Origin: Saprospirales bacterium
GTDB lineage: Bacteria > Bacteroidota > Bacteroidia > Chitinophagales > Saprospiraceae
Assembly: GCA_016719895.1 (NCBI GenBank)
Contig: JADJYG010000022.1
Location: 62,001-126,000, forward strand
Length of the DNA: 64,000 bases
Direction: 5' to 3'
A model generated the notes under the pieces. The model saw only the letters and a list, made by a program, of their open reading frames with translations, was not told the origin of the DNA and did not search any database. Shown here one piece after another: positions 17,025 to 26,834 of the stretch. Positions within the stretch are counted from its first letter, which is position 1; every line of letters starts with the position of its first letter. The position numbers and the translations under genes are program-made.

Positions 17025-19856
17025 ATGTTCCAAAACCGACTTCCTGCCCCCCCCCCCAATTCTTTACCTGCCTGCTGATCGTTTTTTCCACCGCTTTCGC
17101 CGCCGCCCAAACGCCGCCCGAATGGTGTAGCTTCGAAGCCCAGCACAGCGTGCCGGCCAACAGCGCCGTGGCCATTTCGAGTTGGTATCCGAACCTGACG
17201 CTGGTGGTCAACAAAGTGATCGATGTGGGCCCCGGCGCCACGTTGCAACTGGACAAGACCATCGCGTTTTACAATTGTTACATCCGCTGCGGCAAGGATG
17301 CCGCCATCGTCACCACGGCTACCAACATGAATGTTATCGCCAGCAACACTAAAATATTCAGTTGTACGGAAATGTGGCAGGGCATCCGGGTAAACGCCGG
17401 AGCGCGGATCGATTTTTTCAACAACACGCAGGTTTCCGACGCGCAGCGGGCGCTGTATTTTCCGCCGGGATACGCCGGTTCGGCCAACCGGCTGCGGTAT
17501 GCGACCTTCAAAAACAACCAGATCGGGCTACAGGTCGGGGAGCTGAGCAGCGGGCTTGCCGCCGTGGTGGGGTTTACGCAGTGTTGGGGGAATACGTTTC
17601 ATCAGACGCAGCCCCTGCTCAGCGGAGCAATTTCCGGCGCCCCGGTATCCGGCGCTGTTGTCACCCAAAAATCGGATCTGCGTTTCGGCACTTCGGGCGG
17701 ACCCAAAAACCTGTTCGAGCGGATGAACTACGGTGTAGAAGTCCGGCGCGGAGCTTTTTTATTGGTGGTCAACACGGCTTTTGAAAATATGGCCTACGGG
17801 ACGAATTCGGGCTCAGGCATTCATGCAACAAATGCCAAATTGCAGGTAACGCGCGCCGCCGGCAATGACTTGTACAACTGCGTCTTTACAAATAACCAGT
17901 ATGCCGGCATATTCGTTCAGGCGGCTACTGGTCCCACGACGATCGAATATTCGCAGTTTTCCGGGCCTCAGGATTTTGGAATTCATTACAGGGGAACGGT
18001 CAACAAAGTGCCGGTAACTATACGGGAAAATCACTTTACCCTTTGGCGATCTTGTTTTACAGGCATTTACCTGGAGCGTCCGCCATCTGATGCAGGTCAG
18101 ACCAATTCCTTGGTCAGCCGTAACACGATAGTCGTAAGCAATACGCCCCCTGAACCATGCCGGCTTGCCGCCATGATAAATATCGTGGGCAACATAGGGG
18201 CGCTCAACAGGCTGGATGTAGAGTTCAACAAACTGGCGAATTATACACCCTGTGAGAACACCCATGGTATCTACGTGTCCGGGCAAGGCGATTCGTATCG
18301 CGTCCGCTATGATACGGTGGAGTACCTCGGGCCCGTAAGCGCCCTGGGCTCCGCTTTTCCGGAGCATGCTGTGTTGGGTATTGTATTCACCAATATGCCG
18401 GGCGATCACAACGAGGTTTTTGGAAACTATGTGCGTTCGCTGCTTGAATCCAAATCCGGAAATGTCGAGCTGAATTCCCGCTCGTTTATAAAATGTGGCA
18501 TACACGTGGTGGACTGTAATGCCCCGGCAATCTGTGCTAACGACGTCAGTCTGACCTACCGGGGCTTTCATTTTGGTGATCTGAACCCCGGGACGAATTT
18601 CGGCGCAAATAAAATACAGCACCACGTGTTCGGATTGTATTGCGGCAAAACGATTAATACCAACACCAATATCGGCAACCAGGTGCGGCGGGCAAACACC
18701 TGGTCGACCAGCGCGGCCGACTACATCGACGGCGGCGTGGGAGCGCGCTATGCGGATGGCAACTTTGTGCCGTTTCAGTTTTTTTACGACCCGTTTTATG
18801 CCAATCATGTGCCGCCTTCGGCTAACCCGTTAATTGGAACTTGGTTTGTTAGCCAGGCGGGTAACCCCACCGGTTGCGGCGATATTACGATCCGGGTGGA
18901 GGACAGCGACATCGCCATTGCCCAGGGAACATACCCGGCTCCCAACGCGGCGGCAGCGTGGGATTATCGGCGGCAACTATGGTACAAACTAACCCGCCAC
19001 CCCGAATTAGCCGACGACGACGCGGATGTCTGGGCGTTCTACAACAATTCGCAAGGCTCCTCCGAACAGCAGTGTGCCGGCGCGCAATACCAATACGAAC
19101 AGGCGTTTATGCCAGCCCCGGCGTTGTCCGCTGCGCTCGACAGTTTGTATGCCCAGCATGCTGTCCTGATAGCGGAGACTTTGGCGTTGGATGCGCAAAT
19201 CGGTCAGGATACAACCAATTTAGATGAAACTGCCGCAGCGGCATTGGAAACCAAATGGACGGAACTGGCCGCCCTGAACCTGGCCATTGCAGATGCGCTG
19301 GATATTTATGCGTTCGGGCGCAACGCCCTTTTGCAAGCTGTGCAAGCCACGGTGGATGAATTGCCCGGCATGCAAACCTATGAAAGCAGTTGGGGAACCA
19401 TCCTTAGCGCCGGCATCAAAAAAGGTCAGGAGTTGGAACTTGATGCTGCCGAAATAGCAGAACTGCTTGCCATTGCTCAATCTTGCCCGGCAGAAGCGGG
19501 TACCGCGCGGCAAGTCGCCCTGAGCTACTTGCCCGTCGAGGATGCTGCGCCTTACCTGGGGAGAGAACCCCGGGGAATGTGTGGAAGAACTGGTGGTTGG
19601 AACTCCGGATGATGACGGTTTACTTGTTTTTCCAAATCCAACAAATGAAACGGTCACGGCGTATTTGCCAGATGGCTATGGCGGCCAATATTTTGTGTTT
19701 TCCAGCGCCGGGCAACTGTTATCGTATGGAAAAGCGGCGGAAGGGCAACGCGTATTATACCTGAATTCGGCAGGATTTGACGCCGGGATGTATTACTTGC
19801 GCTATGCATCGTCAAACGGCCAGGCAAATACCGCCAAATACTTCATACTAAAATAA
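17025..19856 (+). pseudogene. T9SS-secreted cell-surface protein, interrupted by two frameshifts (poly-C tract and 3' end)
   Basis: The ATG at 17025 opens MFQNRLPAP, then a run of 11 C (17047-17057) puts the frame on an early TGA. With 12 or 9 C it would continue into a clear signal peptide (FFTCLLIVFSTAFAAAQ) and the 820-residue body, which has no start codon of its own upstream of 17150. The body resembles parallel beta-helix proteins (repeated short NN/GI turns). Near 19557-19560 a GGGG shifts the frame again; with GGG it reads PYLGENPGECVEELVVGTP and joins the T9SS type A sorting domain (VFPNPTNETVTAYL to YYLRY and YFILK) ending at 19856. Intact length would be about 940 residues. Either a phase-variable or decaying gene, or two homopolymer errors. 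Confidence 0.75.
17047..17057 (+). repeat. Homopolymer run of 11 C at the start of a secreted-protein gene
   Basis: Eleven consecutive C eight codons after the ATG at 17025, just before the hydrophobic core of the signal peptide. Such tracts change length by slippage, and the reading frame depends on the length (9 or 12 gives the full protein). Confidence 0.85.
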
Positions 19857-19874
19857 GGCCATCAATAATCTGGG

Positions 19875-19920
19875 CAGGTCGTATGCAAGTTCACCAAGCA
19901 CACGACCTGTTCCATTTTAA
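19875..19920 (+). terminator. Hairpin with T-rich tail after the broken T9SS gene
   Basis: CAGGTCGT (19875-19882) pairs perfectly with ACGACCTG (19902-19909) across a 19-nt loop, followed by a T-rich stretch. It lies 18 bp after the stop at 19856. The long loop lowers confidence. Confidence 0.4.
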
Positions 19921-19942
19921 TTTTTCCTTCAATCATGAACCT

Positions 19943-21472
19943 ATGAAAAAACTGGCGTTTTTTATTTTTTACACTATTGCATTTAATGACTTGTCAGCGC
20001 AGAATAAGTTTGATTATATGTGGGTATTCGGTTATCCTCCCAATGACTCCATAGGCGGATATGGAGGGACATTAATGGATTTTAATACTGGAAATGCAAA
20101 TCTCCATTTTTTTGACATTCAAATATTTATGGAGAATAGCGCGCAGATTTGTGATGAAAATGGACAATTGGCATTTTACAGTAACGGTTGCTCCATCATG
20201 AACAAGATGCACCAGATTATTAAGAATGGCGACCATCTGAATCCTGGAGATTTTTACGACGAATGGTGTCAGACATATAATATTGGCTATTCCACCCACC
20301 AGGGCCTCATTGCGCTGCCCTGGCCTGGCCGAAAGGATCAATACATCATGTTCCACATGGGTTGGTACCGCAGGCCGGTTTGGCCGAAATACGAGTATCT
20401 GCGGGATCTTTACTTCACCCACATTGATATGGCAGCAACAGGTGGCCTGGGCGAGGTGGTGGATAAAAACCACCTGCTGTTGCAGGACACCAACCTGGTG
20501 GACAACCTCACAGCCGTTCGGCACGGCAACGGGCGCGACTGGTGGGTGGTGCTGCCGCGCGGCCGGTCGGATACGATCTATACTTTTCTCGTAACGCCCC
20601 AGGGTATTCAGGGACCGTTGGTACAGGAGACCGGCGTGCAAAGCAAGGTATGGAGCGGAACAGGCGGACAGATCGTATTCACCCCGGATGGGAGCCGGTT
20701 TATCCGGGTGAATGAAACCGACGGTATCGACATCTTCTCATTTGACCGGTGTACTGGTTTGCTTTCGTGCCCCCGGCAGTTACCTTTTCCCTACACCGGG
20801 AATGAATATGCCCCCAGCGGCGCCGCCGTATCGCCTTATTCCCGCTATTTATACATTTCTACCACAGTTGAACTGTACCAATACGATCTCTGGGCACCAG
20901 ATATTGAACAAAGCAAGGTGCTTTTGGGGGAATATGACGGATTCAAGAGCGGCCAACTTTCGACCACATTTTACCAACAAATGCTGGCGCCCGACGGAAA
21001 AATTTACATGACCGCCACCAACGGGGTGCGCTACCTGCATGTGATCCATCATCCCGACTCAGCGGGCCTGTCCTGCGATTTTCGGCAGCACGACCTCAAA
21101 CTGCCGACGCACCACGGCTTTTGCGTGCCCAACTTTCCGCATTTTCGCCTGTACGATGCGCCGGGCAGCCCCTGCGATACCCTGGGCATCGACGCACCCG
21201 AGGGTTCTGTCGTACCCTGGGTTCCCAGTGCAGGTATAGCCTTGCGGCCGAACCCTGCCTCGGAAGCGGTCAGCGTGGCTTTTCCCATTTGTAATGGCGG
21301 AAGACTACAGGTACACAGTATTGCGGGGTTACAAATGGAAACCCGCCTGGTCACGCAGCAAGTCGAACACGTTATCGACTGCTCGGCCTGGCCGGCGGGG
21401 GTATACGTGGTGAGTTTTACGCCGGCAGGCGCGTGCAAGCCATTTTCAGCCAAACTGGTGGTGGCGCGGTAA
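19943..21472 (+). CDS. T9SS type A sorting-domain protein, beta-propeller-like
   Basis: 509 residues from the ATG at 19943, where a signal peptide starts (MKKLAFFIFYTIAFNDLSAQ). The body has repeated strands of propeller type (FTPDGSRFIRVNETDGIDIF, AVSPYSRYLYISTT, LAPDGKIYMTAT), as in Bacteroidota cell-surface proteins of unknown ligand. The last 80 residues form a T9SS sorting domain (LRPNPASEAVSVAF, AWPAGVYVVSF, KLVVAR), predicting export through the type IX system. The 5' half of the gene is richer in A+T than the 3' half. It converges with the SdiA-regulated-like gene, 14 bp apart. Confidence 0.85.
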   Translation: MKKLAFFIFYTIAFNDLSAQNKFDYMWVFGYPPNDSIGGYGGTLMDFNTGNANLHFFDIQIFMENSAQICDENGQLAFYSNGCSIMNKMHQIIKNGDHLNPGDFYDEWCQTYNIGYSTHQGLIALPWPGRKDQYIMFHMGWYRRPVWPKYEYLRDLYFTHIDMAATGGLGEVVDKNHLLLQDTNLVDNLTAVRHGNGRDWWVVLPRGRSDTIYTFLVTPQGIQGPLVQETGVQSKVWSGTGGQIVFTPDGSRFIRVNETDGIDIFSFDRCTGLLSCPRQLPFPYTGNEYAPSGAAVSPYSRYLYISTTVELYQYDLWAPDIEQSKVLLGEYDGFKSGQLSTTFYQQMLAPDGKIYMTATNGVRYLHVIHHPDSAGLSCDFRQHDLKLPTHHGFCVPNFPHFRLYDAPGSPCDTLGIDAPEGSVVPWVPSAGIALRPNPASEAVSVAFPICNGGRLQVHSIAGLQMETRLVTQQVEHVIDCSAWPAGVYVVSFTPAGACKPFSAKLVVAR

Positions 21473-21486
21473 AATGGAGATTTCGG

Positions 21487-22395
21487 TTAATGTGCGCTTA
21501 GTCGCGAGAACCGCACTATCCGCCCGTCCGCCTTCTTTCCCTCCGTGCAGATATACAACCGCCCTTCCCGGTCAAAACAAATGCCCTCTGGCTGGGGCAG
21601 CAGCTCGGGGTCGAGTCGTTCTACGTATAAGATGCGCCCATCGGGAGCCAATACGGCCAGGGCTTTGCCCACGGCGGCCAGCACGTAAAGATTGCCGTCC
21701 AGCGGGCAAATCGCCAGCCCCGAGGGGCCAAAAGCTGAAGGTGCGTCGTCGGAGGAAAAAAATTCGCTCAGACGGGCCCCAAAACCCGAGTCGCCGCCTT
21801 TCCAGCGGGCAATCTCCGCGCGGTCGATGACGAAAGCCGGCGCGTTCTCCAGGCGGTGTTTTTTCAGATTGTAGGCGTAGATCACTTTTTTGTGCCGCAA
21901 GGAATCTGCTTTGCCGGCCATGCCCTTGCAGGCGAGCAGCAGGCGCTGCCGGGCGGAGTCGTAACAGAGCCCCTCCACGTCGTATTTTCCGTACAGCGGA
22001 GTAGGGTATGAGATGGTTTCACCCGTGAGCGGGATTTGGTACAAGCTGCCGTTGCTGCGCACGGCAAAAATGTCCGTACCCACCGCTTCCACGCCTTCGT
22101 AGTCGCGGCCAGGCCCGAAAGCCCGGTGGTCGGTGTGGGCGCCGGTCTGGCAGTCGAGGAAATACACCATGCCTTCTTCGTCGTTGATGGCCAGCAGCTG
22201 GTTGCCGTCAGCGGACAGGCCGAGACCGGAAATTTCGCGCAGGGCAGGCGGGAGGGTCCACACGGTGTCGGGGTCGTTCAGGCGGTAGGGCAGGGTAAAG
22301 CCGGTGTCGGGCAAACTGGCGTCGCCACCCGGGCCGCAAGCGGTTAAACAAAGGAATATTGCACCCAGAAAACCGCGGAGAGATAGCATTTTCAT
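21487..22395 (-). CDS. SdiA-regulated-like beta-propeller lipoprotein
   Basis: 302 residues. The signal peptide ends in a lipobox (FLCLTACGPGG). The body matches the SdiA-regulated/phytase-like esterase propeller family: LREISGLGLSADGNQLLAIN, DYEGVEAVGTDIFAV, YDVEGLCYDSARQRLLLACK, FGPSGLAICPLDGNLYVL, LLPQPEGICFDREGRLYICT. Biochemical role unsettled. Its ATG overlaps the stop of the FG-GAP gene by 4 bp (ATGA), so translation is coupled. A paralogue lies at 56262-57122. Confidence 0.85.
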   Translation of the reverse strand: MKMLSLRGFLGAIFLCLTACGPGGDASLPDTGFTLPYRLNDPDTVWTLPPALREISGLGLSADGNQLLAINDEEGMVYFLDCQTGAHTDHRAFGPGRDYEGVEAVGTDIFAVRSNGSLYQIPLTGETISYPTPLYGKYDVEGLCYDSARQRLLLACKGMAGKADSLRHKKVIYAYNLKKHRLENAPAFVIDRAEIARWKGGDSGFGARLSEFFSSDDAPSAFGPSGLAICPLDGNLYVLAAVGKALAVLAPDGRILYVERLDPELLPQPEGICFDREGRLYICTEGKKADGRIVRFSRLSAH

Positions 22396-25310
22396 TTGAT
22401 TTTGATGAATTTACCCAAAAATACGCCTTGTTCGGTACGGATGTGCAGCGCCAGGAATCCGGGTGGGAAATCACTAAGGTCGATCGGAATAACGTTTCGC
22501 CCTGGAGCAGCGCTCCGGCTGAAACGGCGTATGCCGCCGCCGCTTGTTGCCAGGCTTATCTCAATATCCATGGACCGGTCGGCATAAAAAGAAAGATTGA
22601 CGGCGTCGTCGGCCGGGTTGGGAAAAAAGCGGAAGTGCTGAATTGGCGGTCGTTGCGTTGACGACGGATCGATTGTGCCCACCGGGCTGTCGCCATACAG
22701 CAAAATATCCTGGTCGTCGCGGGCCAGGTAGAGGTCCACCATGCCGTCGGAGTTGATATCGACCAGGCCAATATGGTGTGCCGAAAGCGTCCAACCGTGT
22801 ATGGCATTTAAGTCGGTAAAATCGTTTGTCGCGTCGGCAGCGGATTCCGTTTGCGGGTCCCATCGATAGACAAACAAGGTAGTGCGGTCGTTGAACAGCA
22901 GCTCGGCGATACCATCGGCGTCCAGGTCCCAGGCGGCGGTGAAGCTGCCCTGTTGAGGCGGGCTTCCGATGGGAAATCGTTTAAAAACCGGAGCGCCGTT
23001 TTCAAAAATGCCTTCATTCCGGTAAAGGGTGAAATACTTGCCGGTATTGGCCGCGCCGGCACAGCAGGAGCTGTTTTCCACAATGTCCCAATCGCCGTCG
23101 CCCTCCAGGTCGAAAAAACGGGCCTCGGCGGCCTGATTATCGACGAAGGCGGCTGGCGTGGCTAAAACGTAATGCGGGTTGCCGGGTGTCGGATTTTGCG
23201 ACAAAAACAGGTCTATCGCCGTATTTTCATTGACCACCAACACGTCTTTCCAGCCGTCGGCGTTCAAGTCGGCAAAGTCGGCGCCTACGGTCACCTTGTA
23301 ATCGGCGGGGAGCCAGCCGGAGGGCAAAAACTGCGACCCGTCCCAGCGGAAAAAGCCGTTTGGCCGGGGCATTTCGGTGGCTGATTCGGCCTGTACGACC
23401 CCGCCGGGCAAAAACGCGACGATGTCCCCCTGCGCATTGATGTGGTCGATCCGGGCTTTATTCAAGTCTGGAAATGCACTCAAGCCGGGAAAAACAGTAG
23501 CTGTCCGCTCCTCAAACTGCAAATTTCCCAGGTTCCAGTACAAGCGGCTTTGACCGTGGTATCCGGTGAACAGAACCTCAGGATAGCCGTCGGTATTCAG
23601 GTCGAATATTTCCACACCGCGGTCGGCGGCGCCACTGCCAGCTGGGGGAAAAATATCGGAGCGGTCTTCAAAAAGCGGATAAGCGTTTGCCGTGCCGGTT
23701 TGGAGGTGTACGCTCTGGCGATGGCGGCAGTCCTCGAAAATAGAAGCGATGATATCCAGGTCGCCGTCGTTATCCAGGTCGCCTATGGCAACGTCGGTGT
23801 TATTTTCCCCGTCGGGAGGCAGGTTTGTGGTCGTTTGATCGATGAACCGGCCGGTTGTGCTTTGTACCTGAAGCCGGTTTTGTTCATAGGTGTCGGCGGT
23901 GATGATATCCGGCAGACCGTCACCGGAAAAATCGGCCAGGGCGCTTCCATAGGTGTGGAAAGAATAGGGTTGGCCGGCACTTTTTTGGGTCGGCAGCAGT
24001 TCCGCGGACCGGTCGACGTAGCGCAGTTGGGCGGGATCGTAGAACAAAAGGACATTTTGGATACCCGCGCAAAACAGATCCTGCCAGCCATCCAGGTTAA
24101 TATCGATGAAAGTGGCTTCGTACAGCGAAGCCTGGCAGGATTGTAGCGGGGGTATTTTTCCGCTATTGTCGGCAGAAAAATACCCCGTGCCGTCGTTCAG
24201 AAACAATTTGGGTTGCAGATTAAACGCTTGGGCATAGGTGAAAAAGGCATTGTAGAATGCCTGGGGTTCCATGGTGAGGAACAAATCCGTGTCGCCATCT
24301 TTGTCAAAATCGGCAGCGGCTACGGAAGTAGCCGGGTAGGTTTCAGCGGGGAAATGATCGGTTGCCAAGTGGAATTGCCCGGGGTTTTGCGGGTCGTTCA
24401 GGTAAAGTTTAGGCATCCCGGAAGAATAGGGTAGGCTGGCCAGGTTGCGCAACCATTCTTCGTGAAAATTGGCAACAAATATGTCGTCGAATCCATCCCG
24501 ATTGAAATCGGCCACCGTCACATCGGTACTGATATCGCTGTCGAGGCCGATGCTGGAAGATTCGGAAGCGTCGATAAAGTCAAAGACGCCATCGGGCGTC
24601 AATGCAGCGTTAGCGCCGTCTGGCCGGCCCAGGTACAAGTTGTTTTTCAAGACATCGTTGCGCAGTGCCGGACAGCTTATCCATTGCGTCGCCAGGGGTC
24701 TGATAGGCCCACGCACAGGTTGGTAAATTATCCCGCCATTGGCCATGACAATGTCGGGAATGCCGTCCTGGTTGAAGTCGCCAACCGCCGTCCCCATGCT
24801 GTAATTGGCCGTATCGGCCGAGAAATAGGTTGTCACGGGGCCCAAGGAACAAGCGGTGAGGCGGCCTGGCGGCAGATTGGCGCTGGCCTCGAAGAAGGCG
24901 TTGGAATTGGGCTGATAGATCAGCAACATATCTCGACCGTTGCTCATGGCCGTTCCACCCGAAGCGGGCCCGCGTCCGATGATCAGGTCCGGGTGGCCAT
25001 CCTGGTTCAGGTCGGTCTTGGCGGCTGAAAACGAACCGCCGGGGATTTGCCAGCTTTGCTTGGTTGAGGCGCGCGTAAAATGCCCGGCGCCATCGTTGAG
25101 GTACGCTTCATCCGGTTCGTGGGCGCGCAACACGAGGATATCGAGATCGTCGTCCAGGTCCAGGTCATAAGGCACCGCTTCCCAGCATCCGCCACCGGAG
25201 ATCGGTAAACCAGTATAACCTGCCGGATGAAATGGGAAAGACGTCTGCCCGAAAGCCGGGTACAGCCCCATGCTGATTAGCCAGCCGGTTAGCGTTATTT
25301 TTAATACCAT
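22392..25310 (-). CDS. FG-GAP/VCBS repeat T9SS-secreted protein
   Basis: 972 residues. Signal peptide ends at LYPAFGQ. About 13 FG-GAP/VCBS calcium-binding loops of DxDxDG type run along the protein (DLNQDGHPDLI, DFNQDGIPDIV, DFNRDGFDDIF, DFDKDGDTDLF, DINLDGWQDLF, DLDNDGDLDII, DINSDGMVDLY and others), forming one or two beta-propellers. The C terminus is a T9SS type A sorting domain (RFFPNPADDAVNLSF, FPPGFLALHI, GKFIKIK). Probably displayed on the cell surface for adhesion or ligand binding. It is the middle gene of a three-gene operon, between the double-thioredoxin lipoprotein and the SdiA-regulated-like lipoprotein. Confidence 0.9.
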   Translation of the reverse strand: MVLKITLTGWLISMGLYPAFGQTSFPFHPAGYTGLPISGGGCWEAVPYDLDLDDDLDILVLRAHEPDEAYLNDGAGHFTRASTKQSWQIPGGSFSAAKTDLNQDGHPDLIIGRGPASGGTAMSNGRDMLLIYQPNSNAFFEASANLPPGRLTACSLGPVTTYFSADTANYSMGTAVGDFNQDGIPDIVMANGGIIYQPVRGPIRPLATQWISCPALRNDVLKNNLYLGRPDGANAALTPDGVFDFIDASESSSIGLDSDISTDVTVADFNRDGFDDIFVANFHEEWLRNLASLPYSSGMPKLYLNDPQNPGQFHLATDHFPAETYPATSVAAADFDKDGDTDLFLTMEPQAFYNAFFTYAQAFNLQPKLFLNDGTGYFSADNSGKIPPLQSCQASLYEATFIDINLDGWQDLFCAGIQNVLLFYDPAQLRYVDRSAELLPTQKSAGQPYSFHTYGSALADFSGDGLPDIITADTYEQNRLQVQSTTGRFIDQTTTNLPPDGENNTDVAIGDLDNDGDLDIIASIFEDCRHRQSVHLQTGTANAYPLFEDRSDIFPPAGSGAADRGVEIFDLNTDGYPEVLFTGYHGQSRLYWNLGNLQFEERTATVFPGLSAFPDLNKARIDHINAQGDIVAFLPGGVVQAESATEMPRPNGFFRWDGSQFLPSGWLPADYKVTVGADFADLNADGWKDVLVVNENTAIDLFLSQNPTPGNPHYVLATPAAFVDNQAAEARFFDLEGDGDWDIVENSSCCAGAANTGKYFTLYRNEGIFENGAPVFKRFPIGSPPQQGSFTAAWDLDADGIAELLFNDRTTLFVYRWDPQTESAADATNDFTDLNAIHGWTLSAHHIGLVDINSDGMVDLYLARDDQDILLYGDSPVGTIDPSSTQRPPIQHFRFFPNPADDAVNLSFYADRSMDIEISLATSGGGIRRFSRSAAPGRNVIPIDLSDFPPGFLALHIRTEQGVFLGKFIKIK

Positions 25311-25330
25311 AGATTGATTTAACAGTGGGT

Positions 25331-26518
25331 TTAATAATACCGCCCCATTAGCGGATGCTCCACAATCGCCCGTTTGAGGGCCAGAAAATCGACTTCACCC
25401 TGTTGTTGCCACACTACTTTACCGCCGGGCTCCACCAGCAGGGTGAACGGCAGGGCGCCGTTCCAGCCGTGGCCTACGGCGCGGATCAGTGCGTATTTGT
25501 CTTCTTCCGAAAACAGGTGGTTGGATACGGCGGATTGTTTGTTTCGCAGAAATTCCTGCACTTTTTCTTTTTTACCGGATGCATCCGCCGACAGCGATAC
25601 GAACTCAAAATCGCGGGCGCCGTACATGCGCTGCAGTTTGACAAACTCCGGATATTCCAGCACGCATGGCCCGCACCAGGTGGCCCACACGTTAATCAGC
25701 CGTAATTTTTTCGAATCTGCATTTCGGACCAAGGCCTGCGCACCGGGCACGTCGATCATCGACAAAGGCACTTCCCGGGCGGCCCATTCCCGGTCGGTTT
25801 TGTCCTTGTATTCGGTTTTCCAGGCCCATTTGGTGGAACAACCGAAGGTTTCGGTGACCGCCTCCGCTGTTTCCCGGCCGGCCAGTACGGCGTCTATGGC
25901 TGTGCGGAGGTCTTCTGCGTTGCCGTTTCCCGTCCGTTCATTTTTATCGATCCGGCCATTGTAGCGCAGCAGGCGGCTTTGGTCGAAAACAAATACGTGC
26001 GGGGTGGCCATGGGTCCGTATTGCAACGAAGCCGCGTGGGTATCGCCGTCGTACAAATACGGAAAATTGAATTGCCGGTGCCGGGCGCGGATCTGCATAT
26101 CTGCATAGCTGTCGCCCAGGTCGCTGTAGCCGAGCTCTTCGTCCAGCAATCCGAGCGGGCTGTTGGGTGAAATGGCCACAAAAGCGACGTTTTTTTCCTT
26201 GTAATCCGCCACTACAGATTTGATCCGCTCCTCGTAGGCCTGTGCCGTCGGGCAATGGTTGCAGGTGAAAATAATGACCAGCGCTTGGGCCGATTTAAAA
26301 TCGGCCAGGGTATAAAATTTGCCATCCACGCCGGGCAGCCGGAAGTCGGGAGCAGGGGCGCCGGTGGGCAGTGTTTTGACCAAACGGCCCTCGACAGGCT
26401 GCGGATTGGCCTCGAAGCCTGATTGGGGCCCCGGGCTGCCTGGGTTGCGCGCCGGTTGGCAGGCGGCGATCAGGGCGAACAAAAACAGCGTCGTGAAAAG
26501 TGGGAATAGTTTTTTCAT
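25331..26518 (-). CDS. Lipoprotein with two thioredoxin-fold domains (AhpC/TSA-like and TlpA-like)
   Basis: 395 residues. Signal peptide with lipobox (LFALIAACQPA). Domain 1 (about 50-215) is a redoxin/peroxiredoxin-like fold (APDFRLPGVDG, IFTCNHCPTAQAYEERI, GPMATPHVFVFD) with a CNHC pair instead of a usual peroxidatic site. Domain 2 (about 255-395) is TlpA-like with the classical WATWCGPCVLEYP motif and cis-Pro region ALPFTLLVEPGGKV. It probably carries out thiol-disulfide exchange in the periplasm. It is the first gene of the operon with the FG-GAP and SdiA-regulated-like genes (gap 20 bp). Confidence 0.87.
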   Translation of the reverse strand: MKKLFPLFTTLFLFALIAACQPARNPGSPGPQSGFEANPQPVEGRLVKTLPTGAPAPDFRLPGVDGKFYTLADFKSAQALVIIFTCNHCPTAQAYEERIKSVVADYKEKNVAFVAISPNSPLGLLDEELGYSDLGDSYADMQIRARHRQFNFPYLYDGDTHAASLQYGPMATPHVFVFDQSRLLRYNGRIDKNERTGNGNAEDLRTAIDAVLAGRETAEAVTETFGCSTKWAWKTEYKDKTDREWAAREVPLSMIDVPGAQALVRNADSKKLRLINVWATWCGPCVLEYPEFVKLQRMYGARDFEFVSLSADASGKKEKVQEFLRNKQSAVSNHLFSEEDKYALIRAVGHGWNGALPFTLLVEPGGKVVWQQQGEVDFLALKRAIVEHPLMGRYY

Positions 26519-26671
26519 CGTATAGCGTCAGACCGGAAAATTGTAGTGGACAGGTACAAGCAATGCGCATTGGTTGTGTCCACAATTTTACGGAAAACTG
26601 CGACAAGCCAATCTTTGCCGCCGTTTTTTCTTCAAATAGTGATCTGTGCCGGTACGTACGCCATTTGAGTA

Positions 26672-26819
26672 GAAAAAAATGCACCGGCTACGAGCATGTT
26701 GGGGATTTTCCCGCCGGGCCCAAAACGGTGCTTTTTTGGCTCCGGCAGTACTTGTCCCGATTACTCGGGAAAATCCCCAACATGCTCGTACAGTGAAGTC
26801 AACCGGTGCATATTTTTTC
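26672..26819. repeat. 148-bp inverted-repeat element (MITE-like)
   Basis: Inner arms of 25 bp (26689-26713 and 26766-26790) are perfect inverted repeats, containing CGAGCATGTTGGGGATTTTC. Outer arms (26672-26687 and 26803-26819) also pair nearly perfectly around TGCACCGG, with 1 bp on the left but 12 bp on the right between inner and outer arms. The centre holds a small hairpin at 26755-26770. No transposase is present. It lies just 3' of the acyl-CoA dehydrogenase gene in an otherwise empty 316-bp gap. Confidence 0.8.
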
Positions 26820-26834
26820 GGAATACCTGACAAC

